Part shown: positions 33,740 through 42,657 of the stretch, piece after piece
Layout: the number at the start of each line of letters is the position of its first letter
How positions within the stretch are numbered: the first letter of the stretch is position 1
From: Qaidamihabitans albus
GTDB taxonomy: Bacteria > Actinomycetota > Actinomycetes > Mycobacteriales > Pseudonocardiaceae
Assembly (NCBI RefSeq): GCF_016464705.1
Contig: NZ_JAEHOB010000013.1
Location: 1 to 64,000, forward strand
Direction: 5' to 3'
DNA: 64,000 bases
Translations under genes and position numbers: made by a program
Notes under the pieces: model-generated
What the model saw: the letters and a program-made list of their open reading frames with translations, nothing else
What the model was told of the DNA's origin: nothing
Database searches by the model: none

Positions 33740-35839
33740 CTACCTCCTGCCGACCACGTGGTCGGTGTCGCGGAGGTCGTCGCGGACCTCGAAGCCCCGG
33801 GACGGCCGGTACAGCACGAACACCGGCTTGCCCGCCACCATCTCGGACTCGGCGCGGCGCGGTTCGGGCGCGGGGTTGGAGCGCTGCGGCGGTATCGGCT
33901 GCCCCGGCGAGGCGTGCGCGGACTCCCGGACCGCACCGGTCGAGGCCATCCGCGACGGCACGACGAGCGGATCGGAATCGTCGCCGCGGTCCCATCCCCG
34001 GTCGGCCACGGGGGCGGTGTCGACCCTCCGGCTCGGCCCGGAGACCGCGGCCGCCGACGACGGCGCCTGGACATAGTCGCTCGGGGACCTGCTCGGCACG
34101 TAACCGGAGTAGGCGGCGGCAGCCGCTCCACCCGCCGCGGGCAGCGCCGCCCGCCCGCCACCGGGCAGACCCGGCCGGGCCGATCCCGGCCACGCCGCGG
34201 CCGGATGCGCACCCGACGCGGAGCCGTCCAACCGCTGGGAGCTGGCGAGCACCGTGGCCTCCGGCCGGTAGTGGGGCCCGCCGCCGGTGGCGCCGCGGTG
34301 GCCACGGGCCTCCCAGCCACCGGCTGCCTCGTCGTCGTCGCGGACGCTCTTCCAGAACTCGTCCTGCGGCGTCGGCTCGTTCGAGCGCTTCCGGAACCGG
34401 GAGAACAGCCCGCTGCTCGGTGAGGGCACCGCGGCACCGGCCATGCTGACCGACATCTCGACCATCTGCCACAGGCGGCGGGCCGGTCTGCCGACGAGGA
34501 ACAGCAGGATCGTGACCAGTCCGGCCATCACCATCTGGGTCAGCATCGACAGGGAGCTGCTGGCGTCGAAGATGGCCCGCAGCAGCAGCGCGTGCACCCC
34601 GGCGAGCACCGAAAGCACCAGCAGGTTGAACGCGACCGCGCCGACGACCTTGCCGACCCGGCGCAGGATGTCGTGGTGCAGCAGCGCGACCAGGCCGATC
34701 AGTGGCGCGGTGAGGGTGAACAGGCGCACCAGTACCTGCGCGAGCAGCACCGCCGCCTTCGCGAACAGCTGGAACAGGGAGTACGCGAGGCTCTGCAGGA
34801 ACGCGAGGAAACCGGCGCCGGTACGGCTGCCGTCCTCCCCGGTGAAGTAGCCGGTCGCGGGCCCCAGCTGGGTGGCGATCTCCTTGTACGCGGCCTTCTT
34901 CTCGTCCACGACAGCCTGGTCGGCGTCGTCGCCGTTGCGGATCTGCGTCCAGGTGAACGCCTGCGCGTCCAGCAGCGGCCTGCCGAACTCCTTCGCCTGC
35001 GGGGAGTCCGGCGAGCCGAACTCGCCGCGCAGCCAGTTCTGGTAGACGACGTGGTTGTGCAGGTCGGTCGGCAGGACCTCACGCACGATCCGGTCTTCCG
35101 AGCTGTCGACGAACCCGGCCTGGATGTCGGTGGTGGTCTGCACGATCGCGTTGTCGATCGGGTCGAAGTAGCGCAGGATGGCCAGCGACGACGCGGCGAG
35201 CCACACACCGGCCAGCGCGAACAGCGCCCGCTTGCTGACCGAGGACAGGTCACCCCGCCAGATGTTGCGGAACATCATGATCGCCAGCAGCAGCGCGACG
35301 ACCCCGAACAGCTGGGCGTAGATGTTGTTGTAGACCTTCTCCGCACCGGACTTCACGGCGTCGTAGATCGGGTTGAGCAGCCCGCCCTCCAGCACCGTGT
35401 AGTGCAGCGAGTTGGTGGCGCCGACGATGTTCTTGCCGACGTTGAACAGCTGGTTGCCCGCCCAGGTGTCGATGGTCGTGTCGGGGTCGGAGAGGCCGGA
35501 AAGGCCGCCGTTGCAGTCGGTCTCGTAGGTGTGCCAGACCGCGCCCGCGTAGCTGTAGTCCAGGTAGGCGCTGCCGTCCTCGCCGTGCGTGGCGGGCGGG
35601 TCGATCGCGCCGACCATGCCCGAACCGGGGCGTTCCGGGTTGGGGGCCTCACAGCCGGCGGCCGCGGCGGGCGGCGCCGTGACGACCGCGTTCAGTCCGA
35701 TGAACAGGATGACCAGCACCAGCGACCGCAGCCTGGTGCGGCCGCGCGCCGGCACGCGAGGGGCACGTCGTCGCCGCCGCGCGGCGTGCCACGCCCACGC
35801 GCCGGCGAACAGCACCAGCACGGTCAGCAGGGTGCTCAT
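33740..35839 (-). CDS. VirB6/TrbL-like polytopic membrane protein
   Basis: 699 aa. An N-terminal helix is followed by an arginine-rich stretch, a second helix with a cleavage-like AAAA site and an extracytoplasmic domain with a Cys pair, then five or six helices between about residues 175 and 455. A roughly 235-residue cytoplasmic tail is rich in Pro, Ala, Ser and Arg and ends in a conserved-looking VFVLYRPSRGFEVRDD segment. This layout fits VirB6/TrbL/ConG, the channel subunit of type IV secretion systems. An 85-bp gap separates it from the VirB4-like gene. Confidence 0.75.
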   Translation of the reverse strand: MSTLLTVLVLFAGAWAWHAARRRRRAPRVPARGRTRLRSLVLVILFIGLNAVVTAPPAAAAGCEAPNPERPGSGMVGAIDPPATHGEDGSAYLDYSYAGAVWHTYETDCNGGLSGLSDPDTTIDTWAGNQLFNVGKNIVGATNSLHYTVLEGGLLNPIYDAVKSGAEKVYNNIYAQLFGVVALLLAIMMFRNIWRGDLSSVSKRALFALAGVWLAASSLAILRYFDPIDNAIVQTTTDIQAGFVDSSEDRIVREVLPTDLHNHVVYQNWLRGEFGSPDSPQAKEFGRPLLDAQAFTWTQIRNGDDADQAVVDEKKAAYKEIATQLGPATGYFTGEDGSRTGAGFLAFLQSLAYSLFQLFAKAAVLLAQVLVRLFTLTAPLIGLVALLHHDILRRVGKVVGAVAFNLLVLSVLAGVHALLLRAIFDASSSLSMLTQMVMAGLVTILLFLVGRPARRLWQMVEMSVSMAGAAVPSPSSGLFSRFRKRSNEPTPQDEFWKSVRDDDEAAGGWEARGHRGATGGGPHYRPEATVLASSQRLDGSASGAHPAAAWPGSARPGLPGGGRAALPAAGGAAAAAYSGYVPSRSPSDYVQAPSSAAAVSGPSRRVDTAPVADRGWDRGDDSDPLVVPSRMASTGAVRESAHASPGQPIPPQRSNPAPEPRRAESEMVAGKPVFVLYRPSRGFEVRDDLRDTDHVVGRR

Positions 35840-35924
35840 GCCCTGTCACCCGGCCTCGCTACGCTCCGCGTGTCAGGCATTCGCCCCACACCACCGCACA
35901 CCGGCGCAACCCACCCAGACCTTC

Positions 35925-38828
35925 TCATGCCGCGTCCCTACCGGTGCCTTTTTTTCCGGCGCCCGCGTGCTGCTCCTGCCGGCCGTTGCGCTCCTGCGGC
36001 TCGGAACCGTTGACCGGAGCGGAGCTCGCGGTCTCGTCCAGCACCTGCTCCTCGGTAAGCCCCACCTCCAGCTCGGCGGCGAGCTCGAAGTCCTGCTCGA
36101 GCTCGGGGTCCTCCTCCGGCGGCTCCGGCACGTACGGCGTCGGCTCCTCGGCCTCCCGGGAACCGGCCGCCTGCGCCGGCTTCTCCTGCACCGAGCCCGG
36201 CGTCGTGTCCATCACGGCGCGCAGGTGCTCCAGGTGCGGTCCCGAGAAGTCCACACGGATGCGCTCCACACCGCCCGCGCCGTCGGCGAAGATGAACTGG
36301 CGCGGGTCGCGGTCGCGCTCCAGCCCGCCTCGCTGCCCCGCGGGGCGCCTGCCCAGCGCGGAAACCACCTGCTCGTAGCCGACACCCACCGGCACCTTCA
36401 GCAGCCGCAGGGCGTCGGACTGCGTCTCGTCGTCGTCGAGCCTGCCGACGAACACCGAGTCCAGCAGCGCCACGAAGCCCTGGATCCGCAGGAAGTCGGC
36501 GGGAATCTGCGAGGAAAGCATCACCCGGACGTTCCACTTGCGGGAGTCCCGCGCGAACCGGTTCATCAGCACGCGCCCGGTGGGCACCTCGGAGAGGAAG
36601 AACGCCTCGTCGATCCAGACGCCCTTGCGCTCCTCCTTCGGCTTCTCGTAGACCGAGCGCTGGGTGAGCCACGCGGCCAGGTTGAGCATCTCCACGCCCA
36701 GCGCCTCGGCGTCGGTCCAGTGCTCGCGACCCACGCCTTCCTTGGGCAGGTTCAGCCCGGCCATCGTCAGCACGGTCAGCCGGTCGTCACGGCTCTCCGA
36801 GTACGGGTCGGCGTCGGCCTCCGGAATGAGCAGCGACATGCGTTCGCGCAGCTCGTCGAGGAAGTCGGCGACCACCACCGCGTGCTCGTGGTGCTCGCTG
36901 GAGTCCCGCCGCAGCGCATCTATGACCTGCCCGGGGTGGGCGTCGAACCGGCCGCCGACGGCCCGCACGGCGCGCAGCAGCACGATCCGCGTCTGCGCCA
37001 TCCTGGCAACGTCGTAGGGCAGCACGCCGCTGAGCACGTCGAGCACCAGCCGCCGCCGGGTCGCGCCGGCCAGTGCCCGTTCGCGGCGCCACGCACGCTC
37101 GGGGTCGTCCTCGTCGAGGAAATGCTCCAGCTGCGGCTCGGCGACGACCCGGTACGGGTTGAGGATGCCGGGCTGCGCGTTGAGCAGGTTGATCAGCCGC
37201 GCGTAGGGCCGGACCTCCGGCAGGTCGCACAGCCTGGACAGCGGGCCGGAGGGGTCGAGGATCGTCCAGTGCGCGCCCGCCCGCAGCGTCTTGTAAACGA
37301 TGCCGCCGCCGAGGAACGACTTGCCGCCACCGAGCCCGGCGACCATCGCGGTGAGCCCCGAGCTGTCGCGGATCTCCTGCGCCATCCACGGGTCCCACGC
37401 CACCGGGCGCCGGGTTGCCGTGCAGGTCTCGCCGAGCAGGATGCCGCGGCGGTCACCGACCTCCGCGGTGGCCGTGGGCACCGACGAGGCGGCCCACACC
37501 ACCGAGCCGCGCCGCACGTAGGCCCCGGAGGCCAGCGGTTCGCCCGGGATGAACTCCCTGGCCATCGCGTACTGGGCTTCGGGGTGCTCGACGGCGACCT
37601 TGGGCTTGTAGAGGTCCAGCATCTGCTGGGCCAGGCGCAACGCGTCCCGCTCGGTCGGGCCGGACACCGCCAGCCGCCACCACGAGCGGACCCTGGTGGC
37701 GAGCGCGGTGAAGCCGGACGTCATCTCGTCGTCGATCTCCAGCACCCGTGAGGCCTGCCTGGCCAGCGACTGCGGGGGCTCCAGCTCGTGCTCGTCGGTG
37801 TAGTGCTTGACCTGGGAGCGCACCTTGTTCATCTGGCGCTGGAGCTCCCCGGCGACCTCCTCGGGCCTGCGCACGTAGATGCGCGCCGACCACTCCACCG
37901 CCGCGGGCAGCCGATCGGCGTGCTGCACCCAGGGATCGTCTACCTCGGGGATCTGCAGGCCGTGCATCTGCCCGATCGTGAGCACCGCGACGTGCCGGGA
38001 CACCCCGGCGTTGGAGCCGGTCCGCCCGCGGACGGCCACGGTGGGCGCGTAGGGCTCGCAGTGGAAGTCGGCGGCGTCGGTGAAGCTCGCCAGGTCCTCC
38101 GGCTCCCATTCGGCGCCGGGCACCGCGGGCAGGTTGCGCGGTGCGGGCAGGCCCAGCGAGCACGAGCGGTGCATCAGCCAGGACATCTCCTCGGCCAGCA
38201 CCGGCCTGCCCTCCAGCCCGGCGGAACCGATCACCTGGTCCAGGTGCTCGACCTCGGAGTCCAGCGCGCTGAGCTCCGCGTCGACCGCCTCGGGCAGGAT
38301 CTTGCGCAGCAACGGCGCGGCCCGCTCGACGGCCCGGTCCACGACCCGGCGGGTCTGCACCTGCACGCCGATGTAGACCTCCTTCTCCGCCATGGAGCGG
38401 CCCATCAGCTGCTGCTGCTCCCCGACGAGGTAGTCGTCGAAGGTGAGCGCGCCGGGCACGTCGGCGGGCCGGCCGTGCGCGTTGTACACGTGCGCCTCGG
38501 CCCACATGCGGATCGGGTACGGGCGAGTCGTCACGCGCAGGTGCAGCCACCGGCCCTGCAACTCGGCGTACTGGCCCGCGATGGCGGCGATCAGGTCACG
38601 GCGCTGCGAGTCCGACCGGAACGACCAGCGCTGCGGCGCGAGCCGGTACCAGGCGTAGATCTCGTTGCCGGTGCGCAGGAGGTGGCCGTCGATGCTGCGC
38701 GCGGCGATGGAGGGGGTGTAGGTGGGGATGGCTTGCTCGCCCGGCAGCCGCCGCCCTTGGCGGTTGGCTCCGGTCTGCTTCGACTGTGCCGGCGGCTCTG
38801 TCTGCCGGCTGCGGCCGCGACCGAACAA
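35925..38828 (-). CDS. VirB4-like T4SS ATPase
   Basis: 967 aa. The C-terminal half is a RecA-like motor with Walker A GLGGGKS (in MVAGLGGGKSFLGGG), Walker B KGVWIDEAFF and a conserved SSQIPADF motif. The N-terminal half fits the VirB4/ConE domain that contacts the inner-membrane complex. No membrane helix. The TTG at 38828 is preceded by GGGAGG at good distance and matches the expected N terminus. The C-terminal 90 residues are acidic and low-complexity. It powers assembly or transfer in this T4SS-like machine. Confidence 0.85.
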   Translation of the reverse strand: MFGRGRSRQTEPPAQSKQTGANRQGRRLPGEQAIPTYTPSIAARSIDGHLLRTGNEIYAWYRLAPQRWSFRSDSQRRDLIAAIAGQYAELQGRWLHLRVTTRPYPIRMWAEAHVYNAHGRPADVPGALTFDDYLVGEQQQLMGRSMAEKEVYIGVQVQTRRVVDRAVERAAPLLRKILPEAVDAELSALDSEVEHLDQVIGSAGLEGRPVLAEEMSWLMHRSCSLGLPAPRNLPAVPGAEWEPEDLASFTDAADFHCEPYAPTVAVRGRTGSNAGVSRHVAVLTIGQMHGLQIPEVDDPWVQHADRLPAAVEWSARIYVRRPEEVAGELQRQMNKVRSQVKHYTDEHELEPPQSLARQASRVLEIDDEMTSGFTALATRVRSWWRLAVSGPTERDALRLAQQMLDLYKPKVAVEHPEAQYAMAREFIPGEPLASGAYVRRGSVVWAASSVPTATAEVGDRRGILLGETCTATRRPVAWDPWMAQEIRDSSGLTAMVAGLGGGKSFLGGGIVYKTLRAGAHWTILDPSGPLSRLCDLPEVRPYARLINLLNAQPGILNPYRVVAEPQLEHFLDEDDPERAWRRERALAGATRRRLVLDVLSGVLPYDVARMAQTRIVLLRAVRAVGGRFDAHPGQVIDALRRDSSEHHEHAVVVADFLDELRERMSLLIPEADADPYSESRDDRLTVLTMAGLNLPKEGVGREHWTDAEALGVEMLNLAAWLTQRSVYEKPKEERKGVWIDEAFFLSEVPTGRVLMNRFARDSRKWNVRVMLSSQIPADFLRIQGFVALLDSVFVGRLDDDETQSDALRLLKVPVGVGYEQVVSALGRRPAGQRGGLERDRDPRQFIFADGAGGVERIRVDFSGPHLEHLRAVMDTTPGSVQEKPAQAAGSREAEEPTPYVPEPPEEDPELEQDFELAAELEVGLTEEQVLDETASSAPVNGSEPQERNGRQEQHAGAGKKGTGRDAA

Positions 38829-38831
38829 CGA

Positions 38832-39320
38832 CTACCTCCCGACCGACGCCGGAGAACGGCGGCGGTGCGCTCGTGCTGTGCTCGTACCGGCCCCCGGTGG
38901 GGGCACCGCGTTGTCTCGTGCCGGGGTGCGGGACTGCCGCCCGCGCCGGTCTTTCGGCCGTGGCCGCTCGGCTCTCACCCGGATCTTGCTGGCGCTCACC
39001 GCCCCTCCGGTTCCGTTCGTCCGCTCGCGCGGTGCGTACAGCTCGCGTGCCCACATGGTGAAGACCGCGCTCAGCGGCCGTTCGTGGCTGATCTTGGCCG
39101 TGATGAGGCGGGTCAGTGCGATCGTGGCGACGAAGGCCCAGGCCGTGGAGAAGAAGCCGAAGCCGATGCCGAGCTGGCGCTCGATCCCGAGGACCACCAG
39201 GAACATCGGGATGCCGACGCCCCAGGCCACGTAGCGGGCTCGCCACGGGAAGGTGGCCTTCGGCGGGCCGAGCCAGACCGCGTCGACCCGGTAGACCTCG
39301 TCATCGGTTCGAATGCGCAC
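38832..39320 (-). CDS. PrgI/VirB3-like membrane protein
   Basis: 162 aa. Begins VRIRTDDEVYRVDAVWLGPPK, then two adjacent helices (GVGIPMFLVVLG and FFSTAWAFVATIALTRL), and a basic Pro/Arg tail. Small two-helix proteins of the PrgI/TcpE/ConD type sit directly upstream of VirB4 in Gram-positive T4SS operons, as here (3-bp gap). The GTG at 39320 is chosen because AGGAAA lies 8 nt upstream; an earlier frame would overlap the preceding gene. Confidence 0.7.
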   Translation of the reverse strand: MRIRTDDEVYRVDAVWLGPPKATFPWRARYVAWGVGIPMFLVVLGIERQLGIGFGFFSTAWAFVATIALTRLITAKISHERPLSAVFTMWARELYAPRERTNGTGGAVSASKIRVRAERPRPKDRRGRQSRTPARDNAVPPPGAGTSTARAHRRRSPASVGR

Positions 39321-39336
39321 TGCAGCGTTTCCTGTG

Positions 39337-39600
39337 TCAGCCGGTGAACAAGCCGGCGATCCATTCGCCGACGTCGACACCGAGGCCACTGACTGCGAGG
39401 CCGATGATCGCCAGTGCGATCACCACGCCTGCCAGCCTGCGCATCACGCCGGCGTTGTCGCCCTTGCCGCCGCCCAGCCAGAGCAGCAGCAGCGCGACGG
39501 CGAGCAGTACCAGCGGAACAATGTTGTCGAGCAACCAGGTACGGACATTGCCCGTGTTGAGCTCGCCTTGCGCCAGTGCCGCAAGCGTCATCGTGGTCAT
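39337..39600 (-). CDS. VirB2/TrbC-like small membrane protein
   Basis: 87 aa with two hydrophobic helices (NIVPLVLLAVALLLLWLGG and VVIALAIIGLAVSGLG) separated by a short basic glycine-rich loop, the usual architecture of pilin-like VirB2 subunits. The ATG at 39600 (MTTMTLAALAQGEL) has GGGAG upstream. First gene of the T4SS-like operon. No signal-peptidase site is obvious. Confidence 0.65.
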   Translation of the reverse strand: MTTMTLAALAQGELNTGNVRTWLLDNIVPLVLLAVALLLLWLGGGKGDNAGVMRRLAGVVIALAIIGLAVSGLGVDVGEWIAGLFTG

Positions 39601-40104
39601 CGCATACTCCCGAGTGCGCGGAGCGTGGTGCGGGACGCACCGGTGTGCGCTCCGCGGAGGTTCCAGCACTTGCCGTGTTCGAATAACATCATGGCGTCAC
39701 GACATGTGGCGGTCAAAGGTCTCGCGCCGCCACGGACGTGTCCGCCCGGCCCACTGCAAGGCAAGTTTCACTGAAACTCGTCCCGCCTTCCATCATCGCC
39801 GTTACGGCCTCCAGGATTAACCCTGCCCACCCGTATTTCCTAGTGTGCGCACGGACTCACTCACATGCGTTGATCCTTCTCACCGTGGGTGCGGGGTCTC
39901 ACCCGTCGACGATGGCGATAACAGTGAACCATGCCCCGTTCGGAGTCATCCTTGACATCCACGCAGTGACCGTGGCCGGGACGACCCGCGCCAGTGAAGC
40001 TCAGCCGAAGGAGCGATTGCGGTCACGACGCGTTCATCATGGCCCCGTGAATCATACACGTTGGGTAACCGTTCCCCCGTTGTGGGGTTTTTGCCGCCAG
40101 CACC
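39601..40104. promoter_or_regulatory. long upstream region of the T4SS-like operon
   Basis: About 500 bp without a gene. Features seen: a 15-bp palindrome AGTTTCACTGAAACT at 39764-39778; a weak minus-strand promoter candidate TTGACC (39711-39716) - 16 bp - CATGAT (39689-39694); and a plus-strand hairpin CCCC-GTTGT-GGGG followed by TTTTT (about 40073-40092). Its lower GC content and length suggest regulated transcription of the operon or an undetected small RNA. Confidence 0.4.
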
Positions 40105-40152
40105 CCTCGTGAGTGCGTACACGAGTTCTAACTCGTCTGCGCACTCACGAGG
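40105..40152. repeat. palindromic intergenic repeat, copy 6
   Basis: Arms CCTCGTGAGTGCG and CGCACTCACGAGG around a centre with GAGTTCTAACTCG. It lies 8 bp beyond the stop codon of the SCO6745-like gene, a typical terminator position for that gene. Confidence 0.92.
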
Positions 40153-40160
40153 CGACGCTG

Positions 40161-41030
40161 CTACTTGGCTCCGGCGAACACCCCGGCCGGGAACGCGCCC
40201 GCGGCGACCGCCGCCCGGCTGAACTCCTTCCCGAGCTCCCGCACGCGGGCGGCCTTCGCCGCGCCCAGCCGTTGCCATGGGCCCGCAGCCGCGGCGTTCG
40301 TCTCGTCCTCGATGCGCTCCCGCTCCCGTTTGCCCTGTTCGGTGAGCGCGCCCGAGGCATCGAGGGTGCCCCGCTCGCGCAGGCCCTCGACGGCCGCCGC
40401 CCACTGCTCGCCGGTCCAGCCCCGCGTCCTCCTCGCCATCTCCTCGACGAAGCCCTGCCCGGTCGCGGTGTGCGCGACGAGCGCGGGCAGGCCGTCGAAC
40501 CCGTGGTTCACCAGCACGGCGATGTGGCCGTCACCGCGGAACTCGCGCAGCAGCGTCACCGCGTGCCACAGCACGAGGACCGGCTCGGCGGGCCAGTCGA
40601 GCGCGGCGTGCGCGGCGTAGAGAGGGCGGCCCTCCGGGATGCAGGCCAGCGCCGCCTCGCGAGTGAGCTCGGCGAGCTCGGCCAGCGAGTCCGATGCGAC
40701 GGCCTCGTCCCCGAGCAGGCGGCGCAGCGCCGCCTCGGCGGCCTCGAAACGGGCGTCCAGGATGCGCTCCGGTGCCGCCAGCGTCCATGCGCGTGGCACG
40801 TGCCTGGCGATCAGCTCGGGGCTGAAGTTGTAGAACGTGGCGGCGACGACGCCGGAGCTCACCGCGCCGAGCGGCGCGGCCCGGCCGGCGAAGTAGCACA
40901 TGCGCCCGCGGTCGAGTCCGAGAGCGGTGAGCGACCGCTCGGTCTCGGGGACGAAGTAGATCATGGAGTGCAGCGATTCGAGCGCCCGGTGGCAGCGCGC
41001 GGCGACGGTGCGAGCTTCTTCGTTGTCCAT
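40161..41030 (-). CDS. SCO6745 (SalK-like) family protein
   Basis: 289 aa soluble protein, helical. Opens with ARCHRALESLHSMIYFVPE and AGLDRGR-type motif (LGLDRGRMCYFAGRAAPLGAVSSGVVAATFYNFSPELI, quoted in parts: CYFAGRAAPLG and FYNFSPELI), which is diagnostic of the SCO6745/SalK family found throughout actinobacteria. Function unknown. Before the mobile element inserted, this gene would have lain about 270 bp downstream of rnpB on the same strand. Confidence 0.8.
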   Translation of the reverse strand: MDNEEARTVAARCHRALESLHSMIYFVPETERSLTALGLDRGRMCYFAGRAAPLGAVSSGVVAATFYNFSPELIARHVPRAWTLAAPERILDARFEAAEAALRRLLGDEAVASDSLAELAELTREAALACIPEGRPLYAAHAALDWPAEPVLVLWHAVTLLREFRGDGHIAVLVNHGFDGLPALVAHTATGQGFVEEMARRTRGWTGEQWAAAVEGLRERGTLDASGALTEQGKRERERIEDETNAAAAGPWQRLGAAKAARVRELGKEFSRAAVAAGAFPAGVFAGAK

Positions 41031-41303
41031 GAGCGGTGACCCTATCGAGTGGTACGGCGGCGGCCGGTAAATCCGCGCCGCTACCGGCCGGCCGGCACCA
41101 GGTGGATGCCGCGTACCGCAGGGCGACCCACACGGAGCCGGGACGCAGGTCCGGTGGGACGTCGACGACCGTTCCCCGGTCGCCGCGATACTGGCCGCTC
41201 GTCCCGTCCGCGTGTGCGGGAGAACGGGCGGCCACTGCCGACCGGGTGCTCACGGCGTGCGTACGTCCGCACGCGACCAGGTGCTCGCCGAGGTCGACCG
41301 GGT
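41031..41303. other. spacer between SCO6745-like gene and attachment repeat
   Basis: Ancestral downstream flank of rnpB, now separated from it by the element. High-GC. An open minus-strand frame runs through it but has no start or recognisable domain, so I annotate no gene. Confidence 0.5.
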
Positions 41304-41334
41304 GGTGGACGAGCTGGCATGTAAGCCGGATTCT
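41304..41334 (-). repeat. att: attachment site, int-proximal (duplicate 3' end of rnpB)
   Basis: Exact 31-bp copy of 53270-53300. On the minus strand it reads from AGAATCCGGCTTACATGCC through CTCGTCCACC, the universally conserved 3' end of bacterial RNase P RNA. The bases immediately outside the repeat differ from those at the other end, defining the boundaries. This copy has no upstream rnpB body and is the duplicate created by integration. Confidence 0.92.
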
Positions 41335-41371
41335 CGCGAGAAACCCGCCTTGACCAGCCGTTTTCCGGTTC

Positions 41372-41402
41372 CAGGCCGTCATCAGGCCGTCTCCAGGCCG
41401 CC
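41372..41402 (+). repeat. integrase arm-type repeats, left end
   Basis: Three direct copies of CAGGCCGTC (the third CAGGCCGCC) start at 41372, 41383 and 41394, exactly 11 bp apart, 38 bp inside the attachment repeat and overlapping the 3' end of int. The same nonamer occurs twice near the other end. Phased short repeats flanking an attachment core are typical arm-binding sites of tyrosine integrases. Confidence 0.6.
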
Positions 41403-42620
41403 AGTGGCCGCCGGGCCGTCCTCGCCGCCACCCCACTCCCGGTCGATCGCCCGCCGCGTCCGCTCCGCGCTGGACGGCATCAGGTGCGTGTAGGTCCGCA
41501 GCGTGAAGCCGGGATCGGTGTGCCCGAGATACTCCGACAGCGCCTTGATCGACTCGCCCGCGTCCAGCAGCACCGACGCGTAGTGGTGCCGCAGCGCGTG
41601 CATGCCGTCCTCGCGCGTGGCGTTGACGATGCCCGCCCCCTCCCGCGCCTTGTGCCAGGTCCGCTCCCCGAAGCTCCGCCGGTTCACCGGCCGCCCTTGG
41701 GCCGAGGTCACCACCAGCTCGACCGTGGTCGGCTCCCCGTCGGGATCGCCCCACGGCAGCGTGACCGCGACCGGCGGGAACCGCTGCATGTGGTCGTCGA
41801 GGAGGCGCAGCAGCCCATGCGAGAGCGGAACCTCGCGGGTCTTGCCCCGTTTGGGCAGCGCGAAGACGAGCGTGCCCCGCACCTCGCGGACCTGGCGGAC
41901 GACCCGCAGCACCATCTCCTCACGGTCGATCGCGTCCACGCCGAGGCCGAACACCTCGCCCTGCCGCAGCCCGCAGCCCGCGCCGACCGGCACGATGATC
42001 TTGTAGCGGTCGGGCAACGCCAGCCGGACCTTCTTCACCACCGCCCGCGTCCAGGGCACGATCTTGCGCTGACCGACCTTCGGCCGCGTGACCGAACGCG
42101 CATGGCACGGGTTCGATGTGATCAACCGGTCATCCACCGCCGCCGTGAAGATCGCCGACAGGTGCGCGAAGCACACCGCCTGATAGCCCTGCGACTTCTT
42201 CGCCTGCTGCATCCACCGCAGCCAGCCGCGAACGTCGGTCGGCCGAATGGAGCCGATCGGCCAGTCACCGAAGTACGGGTAGATCATCGAGTTGAGCCGG
42301 ACCTCCGTCGCCTGCCGACTCGTCTCCTCGAAGGTCTGCCCCTCCAGCCACCGCGCGGCGAACACCCGGAACCGCTCCTTGCCCGCGTCCGGATCGACAT
42401 AGTTCCCGCTCCGCAGGTCGCCCTCGACCTCGCGCAGGAAGTCCTCGGCCTGCCTACGACACTTGTCCGGGAACGCCTTCGACCGCTCCTTGCCGTCCGG
42501 ATCGACGTAGCGGACCTTGTAGCGCATCCCCGTGCCGTGCAGGCTCGTCTTGACACGGACCACCTTGCCCGTGCCCGAATCGACCGCCTTCCGGTACCAA
42601 CGGTCTTGAACGTGCCCCAT
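41382..42620 (-). CDS. int: tyrosine site-specific integrase
   Basis: 412 aa. N-terminal AP2-like arm-binding segment and SAM-like core-binding domain (about 60-170), then the catalytic domain with Arg in GCGLRQGE, HxxR in MHALRHHY and the nucleophile Tyr in FTLRTYTHLM. Catalyses integration and, with Xis, excision at the 31-bp rnpB core. The ATG at 42620 (MGHVQDRWYRK) is supported by a clear domain start. The gene reads towards the attachment site and its last codons include the arm repeats. Confidence 0.93.
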   Translation of the reverse strand: MGHVQDRWYRKAVDSGTGKVVRVKTSLHGTGMRYKVRYVDPDGKERSKAFPDKCRRQAEDFLREVEGDLRSGNYVDPDAGKERFRVFAARWLEGQTFEETSRQATEVRLNSMIYPYFGDWPIGSIRPTDVRGWLRWMQQAKKSQGYQAVCFAHLSAIFTAAVDDRLITSNPCHARSVTRPKVGQRKIVPWTRAVVKKVRLALPDRYKIIVPVGAGCGLRQGEVFGLGVDAIDREEMVLRVVRQVREVRGTLVFALPKRGKTREVPLSHGLLRLLDDHMQRFPPVAVTLPWGDPDGEPTTVELVVTSAQGRPVNRRSFGERTWHKAREGAGIVNATREDGMHALRHHYASVLLDAGESIKALSEYLGHTDPGFTLRTYTHLMPSSAERTRRAIDREWGGGEDGPAATGGLETA

Positions 42621-42657
42621 TGCCAGACTTCTCCCAGTTCCCGAGTTGCCGAAGAGT

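Noticed and set aside
31133-39600. T4SS-like operon as part of the AICE
   Set aside because: It lies outside the 31-bp repeats and has normal host-like composition, and the AICE has its own FtsK-type translocase, which does not need a T4SS.
40073-40096. Strong plus-strand terminator
   Set aside because: Stem is only four base pairs long and no plus-strand gene precedes it; kept only as a remark in the intergenic entry.
41304-41334. tRNA-derived attachment site
   Set aside because: The repeat matches the RNase P RNA 3' end and cannot fold as a tRNA; no tRNA gene was found in the window.
40531-41754. Long minus-strand open frame running through the SCO6745-like gene, the att repeat and the int 3' end
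   Set aside because: Most of it is the opposite-phase shadow of two clear genes; the 41031-41303 part has no start codon with ribosome site and no recognisable domain.
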